A stretch of 64,000 nt of DNA from Ophioceras dolichostomum (taxonomy: Eukaryota > Ascomycota > Sordariomycetes > Magnaporthales > Ophioceraceae): assembly GCA_003049485.1 (NCBI GenBank), contig PYST01000042.1, positions 116,441-180,440 on the forward strand, given 5' to 3'. Both the position numbers and the translations under genes were made by a program. The number at the start of each line of letters is the position of its first letter. Position 1 is the first letter of the stretch. Positions 56,792-64,000 of this stretch are shown here, in pieces. Below the pieces are notes generated by a model that was not told the DNA's origin, ran no database searches, and saw only the letters and a program-made list of their open reading frames with translations.

Positions 56792-57237
56792 AATTCTATT
56801 CTTTTCTGTCTTTCAGTACTCTTTCACGTGGCGAGGTTTTGAGACGATCTAGGGGGTTGAGTGTGTGGTGCCTGTTAATGCTCATGGTAATCTTGGGACA
56901 ACAAGATGATGCGGTTGACCCTTATTTCACTTTCACTCTCTTGGGGTTGTTTTATTGGGAGTCTAATTGTTTCCTCATGGGTTCTCCTTGCAAATCTTGT
57001 CGACATCACTTTTTGTTCTACTCTATCATCAAGGAAGACGAGGGGTCCGAGATTGGCCTAGAAAACGTGGACTGAATGGATCGCATTTTGTTTCTCGCGC
57101 AAGAAGACCAGGAAAGCCGTCAGACTCTAACCATGCTGTACTGTGCAACTTCCCAACACTGTTGCTTGCACCATCCAGTCTCTCTCACATGGAACTAGCC
57201 CAAAACCTTCCCCATCCTAGTGCATAGTTGATCACCC
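56792..57237. other. Convergent 3' spacer
   Basis: 3' flanks of the small surface-protein gene and the 120-aa protein gene. No gene is seen. Confidence 0.6.
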
Positions 57238-57703
57238 TTACTCCATTCCCGCCTCCAGTGTGTCCTCTGGCTTGCTTCGATGCTGGTCGCGGACGAAGTC
57301 CTCGATCTGCGCGTCGTGTTTGGGACGGTCGGGTGGTCCAGGAATTTGATCCGGGGCTGGCTGCGGCTTCTTCGGCAACTTCCCCTCGTCCTTGTTGCCC
57401 AGGAGTTTGCCGACAACGGGGACGTACTGAGACACTTTCGTTCCAGAAGCGGTCGAATTAGACACTGCTCTCAACTTCGTAATCTGGTAAGGCAATCAAC
57501 TATAGGTACCAGCAAGAATGGAGAAAGTTGCGCATACCTTTTTCCACGATCGGGGGAGGCTGTGCGTTGCTTTTTGTTGCCGGTTTCTTCTGGGCCGCCT
57601 CGGCGTCCCTCGCAGCTTGGTCCAGCTGCAGCTTGAACCCAGTGGTTTTCTCTGGGTCCTCGACGAAGTCGGGGAATGGTTGAGTCTCTGTGGGAGAAGC
57701 CAT
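57238..57703 (-). CDS. Conserved small protein of unknown function
   Basis: Exons 57538-57703 and 57238-57434 (103-nt intron) give 120 aa. The joint turns PPIVEK into VEKVSQYVPVVGKLLG, using a GTATGC donor and a GAAAG acceptor. Without splicing both halves end quickly, so the spliced form is preferred. Residues 1-55 are charged (FPDFVEDPEKTTGFKLQLDQAARDAE) with a short amphipathic helix. The central SQYVPVVGKLLG is the only hydrophobic patch, and the C-terminus is charged (DRPKHDAQIEDFVRDQHR). I recall similar short proteins annotated as hypothetical in other filamentous fungi but no function. No signal peptide or membrane helix is seen, so it is probably soluble. It is divergent from the CobW gene. 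Confidence 0.75.
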
Positions 57704-58517
57704 GATGACTAATGTCGACTGGGACCACAGTAGGCGCTCAGCTCAATACAACGAGGTTGATGAAGAAACACTCCGAGGCAGACAGACTGAGTTTCGCGTT
57801 TCATGATCAATGATAACAAGAGGACAACAAACAGTTTGTCAATGTGCACCTTCAGCTTGACGCTTGCGGTCTTGATATGCAATTCAGCTGAGGAACGTCA
57901 GTTGGAAGTCGCACCTGTAAGTCTAGGTCATGACGTCACTAAACCAGATCTAACTCTCGAGGCTGCAACGAATGACTTGAACAGCGGCCACCTAGTGATA
58001 GCTAGCGCAGATGAGGATCACGGAGGCATTCTAGATCGCCATACATGCTTAAACATCGCAAGATAGAGGCTTTCCTTACCTGGAGCCTGAATTGTTCGCA
58101 GGCGGCTCTGTTCCTTGCCTGCAGCCTGCTTCCAGATGGTTTCCAACTTCCCTTGTTGTTGCTCTTTCCATGGCGATGGGACACATTGATAACTTTAAAA
58201 AGTGCCCCTCGTCCAATCTTATCGTGGACCCTGCAGCCGAATCCGGTGTTGGGGGGCGGCGCCGTTAACTTACTCCCGTCTCATGCCACTCCCGTCTGAC
58301 CACCATTCGGAGCGGCCATCCGACACTCGAATACCAACACCAACATTTAGTCCCTCAAGAGGCATTTTTCACGAGAAACACGCTAGTGTTTTCCAGTTCT
58401 GAAAACAGACTGAATTCCGTCCTTTAGCAACCAACACCCCGCTTTCCGTCTCAGTTGTCGGTAGTCTACTGGTGTCACTTTTCTGTCCAGTTTTGGAAGG
58501 TGAACAGAAAAGAAAGA
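57704..58517. other. Divergent promoter region
   Basis: 0.8 kb between the starts of the 120-aa protein and the CobW-family gene. No gene or clear element is seen. Confidence 0.55.
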
Positions 58518-59729
58518 ATGCCACCGCCAATCCCAATCACGATCGTCACGGGATTCCTCGGCTCCGGCAAGACCACGCTCATCCTCAACCTAGTACCGCA
58601 GCTGCGCGCCGCAAACCCAGGATACAAGCTCGCGCTGCTCAAGAACGAATTCGGCGATGTGGCTATCGACTCGCAGCTCGCGTCCTCGGGCGCCGTCTCC
58701 GGCGTGCAGGAGCTCCTAAACGGCTGCATCTGCTGCAACCTAGTGGGCCAGCTGGGCGACGCGCTCGAGGAGCTCACCACGGGGCCGACCTCCGGCGGGT
58801 CCGCTCCCGATCGCATCGTTATCGAGACGTCTGGGTCGGCGTTCCCCGCCACGCTGGCCATGGAGGTCAACAGGCTCGCGCGCCAGACAGGAGGGCGATA
58901 CACGCTTGACGGCGTGGTCAGCGTGATTGACGTGGAGAACTGGAAGGGGTATGATGACACGAGCTACACGGCGCGCGTGCAGGCCAAATACACGGATCTA
59001 GTTGTCTTCAACAAGTGGGAGGCCTGTGATGAGCGCCGCTTTGATGAGTGCTTGGACAGGTTGGGCGACCTCGAGGTCGATGTCGCGTGGGTCAAGAGCA
59101 ACAAGGGCAGCGTGCCGCTTGACCTGATTTTCGGCATTGATGGCGGCCTTGCAAGTGAACTGACGGAGCCTGAGCACGCCGCCGCCGCGGAGTCGACGAC
59201 CCACAGCCACGATGGCCACGGACATGGACATGCCCACGGCCATGACCACGGACACCAAGCCGAGGTGGAAGTGCTCTCAGTCACACTCAAGCAAAACACC
59301 ACCACAACTAGCAGTCCTGAAGACGACAGCAAAATCTCACCTGCCGTTGACGCAGACAAGCTCCTTTTCCTCCTCCGCACCGCGCCCAAAGACGAGGTGT
59401 ACCGCATCAAAGCCGTCCTGACCGCCTCATCCACGGTCCGCGGCTCCGACGAGGATGACACTAGCCCGACACCTCCGCACCCGCAGAGTAGGTATATCCT
59501 GAACTGGGCGTTTGGAAGGTGGACCTTCACGCCTGTGGCCGAGGGACCGCCGGAGCATGAGTCTACCGCCGATGCCGCTGCTGCTTCAGTGACGCCGCTG
59601 CGCATGACCGTGATCCTAGCACGGTACGAGGGCGCGAAGTGGAAGAGGAAGCTTGAGGGCGGCGGGCTGCTTGAGCTTGTCGGTGGGGAGGAGGGCACTG
59701 GAGAACTAACAGTTACGAAGGTTATCTAA
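58518..59729 (+). CDS. CobW/ZNG1-family GTPase metallochaperone
   Basis: This family (ZNG1 in animals and yeast) uses GTP to deliver zinc to methionine aminopeptidase and is induced when zinc is low in other species. The 403-aa single-exon protein starts MPPPIPITIVTGFLG. The Walker A motif is GFLGSGKTT (12-20), the metal-binding CxCC is GCICCNL (Cys 70, 72, 73), and VETSGSAFP-like switch residues follow (IETSGSAFPA). The guanine-specificity motif is VVFNKWE. A His-rich metal-binding loop (HSHDGHGHGHAHGHDHGH) sits before the C-terminal CobW_C domain, which starts with KDEVYRIKAV and includes YILNWAFGRWTF. The open frame extends 21 codons upstream, but the ATG at 58518 begins the family-like sequence. 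Converges on the secreted-protein gene at 60953. Confidence 0.94.
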   Translation: MPPPIPITIVTGFLGSGKTTLILNLVPQLRAANPGYKLALLKNEFGDVAIDSQLASSGAVSGVQELLNGCICCNLVGQLGDALEELTTGPTSGGSAPDRIVIETSGSAFPATLAMEVNRLARQTGGRYTLDGVVSVIDVENWKGYDDTSYTARVQAKYTDLVVFNKWEACDERRFDECLDRLGDLEVDVAWVKSNKGSVPLDLIFGIDGGLASELTEPEHAAAAESTTHSHDGHGHGHAHGHDHGHQAEVEVLSVTLKQNTTTTSSPEDDSKISPAVDADKLLFLLRTAPKDEVYRIKAVLTASSTVRGSDEDDTSPTPPHPQSRYILNWAFGRWTFTPVAEGPPEHESTADAAAASVTPLRMTVILARYEGAKWKRKLEGGGLLELVGGEEGTGELTVTKVI

Positions 59730-60209
59730 TGAAGAAGGCCACGACGATTTTGGGTATGTACGTTACGGTTGACTTTCCATGTGGCATTTGCGAACGGAAA
59801 TACTTAGACAAGTAAAAGACATGTGGCTTGGATATAGTGGTTAGAACTATGCCTTTCCGTAGATGGTTCTTCCTCTGACGAGTAAAAGCGAGAAATACAT
59901 TTGTCCACCTACCTCGCTACATCCCAGCCCAATAGTAAGCAGTAGATGGTTGGCACCATCTCGACGTGTCTCCGCGCTCCTCGACTCGCTGTTGTGGAAG
60001 CGAATCCAACATTTATAACTAGAACACCGAGTTCCGCAGACACAGTAATGTTGATTCTATCTATATTGCTCTAAGCCAATCTATCATCGCGAGTCTGTCG
60101 TGTCACCCTCAGCCATGATGTTTCCCCCTCGACTCTTTAAAAGCAAAGTAGCAAAACTGCATGAGCCAGCCGCCAACCCCCTATGATTGCCTCCTTTCTG
60201 AGTGATTCA
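59730..60209. other. Convergent 3' spacer
   Basis: Contains 3' flanks only. AT-rich near 59995-60075. No gene is seen. Confidence 0.6.
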
Positions 60210-60953
60210 TCAAGAACACGCGACAATAAACAGCCCCATTCCATCCGGTAACCCTCCGTCCCCACCCGCCTGGTGGAAGTCCAAACCGAACTCGTTAAAG
60301 CTCTCCCCCAACCACGCGAGCGGCTTCCGCGGGCGCTCCTCCCCCTCGTCCCCCTCGTCGTCATCAACGCCCGGACCGCACAGGAACGTGCCGATGGTGG
60401 TGCTGCCCGGTGGCTTGGGTGAGATCGCCCCTCCGAGTGAGCTCGGCTGCCAGTCCCTCCCGGCGACTGTCGAATACGCCGCGAAGCGCATGCCCGACTT
60501 CGCCAGCTCCATCTGCTCCAGGCCGGTCCACTCGAAACAGGGATAGCCAGCTGGGAGCTTGTCGCAGTAGGGGAAGCGAAACTGGAGCGCGCATCTCTGC
60601 TCCTGCTGACGGGCTTCGATTTGGGCTTGGGTGTTGTTGTTCCCCGGGAAGGATGGCGGCACGGAGAAGTGGAAAATGGTGCTGTTCTTGGCCGAGATGC
60701 TAACGTTGCGGCTGTTGATGCGCCAGAAGCTCGTGCCGTTGGGGGGGCCGCCGCCGAAGAGCCATGTGGGCGTCAGGGAGGGCGCGGAGGGGGAGATGGT
60801 GCAGTCTGTAATGGTGGGGGATGTTGCGTTGGGGGCGCGGAGCGTGTGTTTCGATATCAGCGTTGTTGTTTCCGACGTCGAGTTCGCGGGCAGGGCCACG
60901 GCCGCCGCGAGGCTAGCAAACAGGGCGGTGATGGTGACCACGGAGAGCAGCAT
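60210..60953 (-). CDS. Secreted protein of unknown function
   Basis: A 247-aa single-exon ORF. The signal peptide (MLLSVVTITALFASLAAAVA, cleavage near AVALP) is clear. The mature part has seven NxS/T sequons in its first half (NST, NAT, NGT, NVS, NST, NNT and similar), suggesting heavy N-glycosylation. A core with CALQFRFPYCDKLPAGYPCF and WTGLEQMELA has closely spaced cysteines. Near the C-terminus is an acidic DDDEGDEGEE loop and a closing LFIVACS. The Cys and aromatic pattern is reminiscent of secreted fungal proteins of unknown function; I cannot place it in a named family. It is the last gene before a 3-kb empty stretch. Confidence 0.75.
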   Translation of the reverse strand: MLLSVVTITALFASLAAAVALPANSTSETTTLISKHTLRAPNATSPTITDCTISPSAPSLTPTWLFGGGPPNGTSFWRINSRNVSISAKNSTIFHFSVPPSFPGNNNTQAQIEARQQEQRCALQFRFPYCDKLPAGYPCFEWTGLEQMELAKSGMRFAAYSTVAGRDWQPSSLGGAISPKPPGSTTIGTFLCGPGVDDDEGDEGEERPRKPLAWLGESFNEFGLDFHQAGGDGGLPDGMGLFIVACS

Positions 60954-63900
60954 GATGAGGCCTCAGTGAAGAATCCCTTGGTACTATAAGTGATGCAGAT
61001 CGTCAGAGACTTCGATTCTCTATAGGCAGATTATTACGGAGGGACTCAGGGGAGAACGATCCTCTGCAGCTTCTTTTCGTGATGTTGAACGCGATGCTTA
61101 TCACTTCAGGCTTCTCAGGTCGGTAGGCAAGCTTCTCGAGTTGAGACAGTCACTTTCCTCACGCAATTGGGTGCCTCGTCACTTCGTCAGAAGGGAGGCC
61201 GGTGAGTGACCTCATAGGGTGCCGGGCTGGGTAAACTGGATAATTGCGACTGGCTGGCTGGGTCCAATGCTGGTAAACTAAGGAGGGCACGAAGGGATGA
61301 TGAAGTTCGGATCAAGTTCTCGCTTCAACTTGAAGATGTCTGCGTACGTGGCTACAGCCTCCGTCTCATCTCAACGTTGAACAAGCATGCTCATTTAACT
61401 GGAAAGTGCGGCCAGACTGGAGCATGCAGACCGTCCACCGGACAACTCGCACCTGCCTCGACGGACATGTCGGCGATGCCAGGTACAACGGAGCTGTGAC
61501 CTGAGGAATCCCAAGTGCTACGACAACCGGATCAAGGTGAGACAAGTGAAACAGTTACAGTCCTTCCTCGTATCTGTCACATGTAACGCACATTCCAGTT
61601 CACCTAGAGATCACTCACCTACATTCCCTTCGGCTTCAGAGATCGTCATACCCCGACAGAGCAGCACTCAAAGCCAGCCTCTGGTTCCGGCCCTCGGATC
61701 AGAAGCAGCTCCGCTAAGAACGCCGACGCCTTGGCTCCTCGTCTGGGAACACGGCATGGAGGAAGGAAGCCAGCCAGGCATCCAGTCACGCACGCACAAC
61801 CGCCGCCACCAGCAATGTCCACGGGCTTAGAAGCCGAAGACGCCAATAGAATCCCGGAACGGGAAGGATAAACGAAGAAAATGCCGGATGTTCCTCAAAT
61901 CTCCTCGCACTGTGCCTACCCAGCCTCCTGCGCCGTGAACGTACGTACGGTGCAACTCCCGCCTCGGCCAATCGTCGGCTTCCTCCCGGACAAGCAGGGG
62001 CACGGCACCGGACGAAGCTCCGGGGGCGGGCGGCAGTTCACAATTACTACCCACCTGGCTATGTGACAGCTCACAGAAGGGACGACAGGGACAGCGGGCC
62101 GCCTTACTGAGGATTTAAGAAACAGATCCGGTATATCCATCCCTTATCCCCGTCACATATGCTTGTGCTCCTCCTCCTTCCTCGACGTGCATGTGATGAT
62201 GCACGAGTGAGCACAATATGATATAAGACCTCTATTGCGATTCCGCCCTCTTATACGCCTGTGCCTTCCTCTGTTTCGTGTTGATTATGTGTTCCGCGGG
62301 GGAGAGTTGGTCAGCCCCAGAGGCGCAGGTGGCAGGCACAGAGGGAGGCCGATAGCGGATAGCGGATAGCAGGCGGGAACTAGTCGATGACGAGCAGCAG
62401 CGGGGAAGGAACGCCTCTCCATAGCCGAGTTGCTTGCCTTGTTGCGAGCCACCTACACCCTGGAGCGGGAAGGCAAAGTGAGGGACAATACATATATCGG
62501 GGGCGATTCCTGCCGCCTACCAAAGAGCCGCAAAATAGCCCCCATCCAGCCCAGCTCGTAGTGTCCCTGTACCACAAAATCCCCTCGTTCGCAGTTGGCA
62601 GCCTCAGTCAGCTGGCTAGCGGGCAGAGAACGAAAGGCAAGACCAGGTGAGAGGCGTCAGAGGCAAGCCAAGGGGAAGGGGGCTCCGGGTGGCAAGACCG
62701 AACTAGGTATCGTGAGAGATAAGGCAGCATAACGGCGCTGTATGTCGATGCGTGTGTGCATGCGTGAATGTAGAAAGAGCTCGACACCAGCTTACACTAG
62801 CACTATCACAACGAAGATAGGACACGCAAAAATGGATACACAAGAAGGATCTCCGAAACATCGAGCCAAACACGGCAGCAAACTTGCTTTTAGACAAGGA
62901 GGATTGTCCGGGACGATGATGGTGGCGGTGGCGCCGCTTAGCGGGGGAGGCTGGGGAAGGGGAGAGAGACAGAGAAACGAAAAGAAAGGAAAGAAAAGGG
63001 GCACAGCAATGGATGACAGACAGGAAGGAGGAGCGCAAGCAAACACACACGCACGTAAAACGCTAAATGGACTGCGGCATGAACAGGCAGCGGCACGGCA
63101 AGTCATCATCATCATCACCATTACTCCCAGGCCCAGGTGCGATGGTGATGGTGACGCACGTGGTCGAGTCGCAGTGCGGCACCGACTCCGGCGCAGCAGC
63201 TTAGCAAGGTCCATGCTCGCTCACAGCAGACAGACAGACTGCTAGAGTTTGTGAACTAAGTACTACCTTGTGTTGGTTTGCCAGACGGGATGCAAACTTG
63301 GGACACGGGACATATGTAGGTATAGTTAGCATGAAGTTGGACGCGCATTCGGGTCGAGGGAAGTGGCGATGTGTAAGTAAATTAGATCGGCATCTGCCCC
63401 AAGATAGATACGTACCTACGGACGTAGAACAAAGTCGTTGATTTAGGCTCCGTCCGACGACGACGAGCAAATGCGGTCAGCGGGGCATATCAACGAAGCC
63501 GCACCCGGAACGTCGGGAGCTATGGAGAGCTCAGAGGACAGAGCAGAAGCAAGTTGAGGGGGAGGTCCTGCAGGTAGCTTAGGTAGCTTCGGCACCTCAG
63601 GTAGCTGGCTGTCAGGCTGTCAGCTCAGCTCAGATCAGCGGACCTTGCGCTGGTGCCGTGATTTTTTTTCTTTTCTGCAGCTTGCCGTCTGTCTGGCTGG
63701 CTGTAGGTATGCATGTATGGTTCCCGTCTTACACGCATGACCTATCATTCTATCTACCTTGGTCGGTACCTGTGACGAAGGTATCTATCTATTTGAGATA
63801 GACTAAGAAATAGGACGCGGGATGGGAATTCCCACTGTGCAATATCAGTGGCGAAAAAAGAGGCAACTGGGCAACCCGAAAATGAAAGCGAACGCAATGC

Positions 63901-64000
63901 AAAAAAGTAGGTAGGCTCAGCCCCCAAAAAATTAATGTCCCCGCATAAAAAAAGGAGCTTCAATACGCTGTCATTTTACCATCGGCCTCTACAATTCTAT
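60954..64000. other. Terminal gene-poor region
   Basis: A 3-kb stretch with no supported gene. It includes CATCATCATCAT (about 63105), AGGTAGCTTAGGTAGC repeats (about 63572-63605) and TAGGTAGG words (about 63907). ORFs such as those at 62742-63245 lack any recognisable feature. Confidence 0.5.

Noticed and set aside
62742..63245. 167-codon plus-strand ORF
   Set aside because: Low-complexity basic composition, overlapping a minus-strand ORF, no domain.

Overview
The window is nuclear DNA of a filamentous ascomycete (Pezizomycotina). A Sordariomycete is most likely, but species cannot be read from sequence alone. The grounds are short GT-AG introns (66-236 nt) with CTAAC/CTGAC-like branch points, GC-rich coding exons, long gene-poor spacers, and a gene set typical of these fungi: an Asp f 4-like secreted protein, an UstYa/DUF3328 protein, CFEM-like repeats, a But2-like secreted protein and UncA-type kinesin-3. 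I rebuilt splice structures by hand by joining frames across consensus sites. All exon sums are multiples of three.

Layout. 0-10 kb: Asp f 4-like secreted protein (+), an ACP6-like histidine acid phosphatase with six exons including a 16-nt microexon (+), a seven-exon UstYa-type oxidase (-), and a Tyr/Gly-repeat secreted peptide (+). 10-21.4 kb: NOP10 (+), NOB1 (-), a 1793-aa kinesin-3 without introns (+), and a membrane protein with two CFEM-like domains (-). 21.4-31 kb: gene-poor DNA holding one small But2-like secreted protein (+). 31-38.4 kb: CutC with a (Glu-Pro)n insert (+), a secreted alkaline phosphatase of six exons (-), and a Myb/SANT-like proline-rich protein (-). 40-48 kb: GEP4 (-) divergent from ORC2 (+), then dolichol kinase SEC59 (-). 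51-61 kb: a Thr-rich membrane protein with a repeat exon (+), a FAM32A-like protein (-), a frameshifted small surface protein (+), a conserved 120-aa protein (-), the ZNG1/CobW zinc chaperone (+) and a secreted protein of unknown function (-). The last 3 kb has no supported gene.

The conserved genes cover ribosome biogenesis (NOP10, NOB1), replication (ORC2), mitochondrial cardiolipin synthesis (GEP4), ER glycosylation (SEC59), transport (kinesin-3) and metal handling (CutC, ZNG1). They are unrelated housekeeping genes, several in convergent or divergent pairs. The accessory content is secreted or surface proteins lying next to or inside gene-poor DNA. The most interesting pair is the UstYa-type oxidase and the Tyr-rich secreted peptide 1.8 kb away. 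This could be a minimal ribosomal-peptide (RiPP) locus, but that is a hypothesis. No tRNA, rRNA, CRISPR array or intact transposon was recognised.
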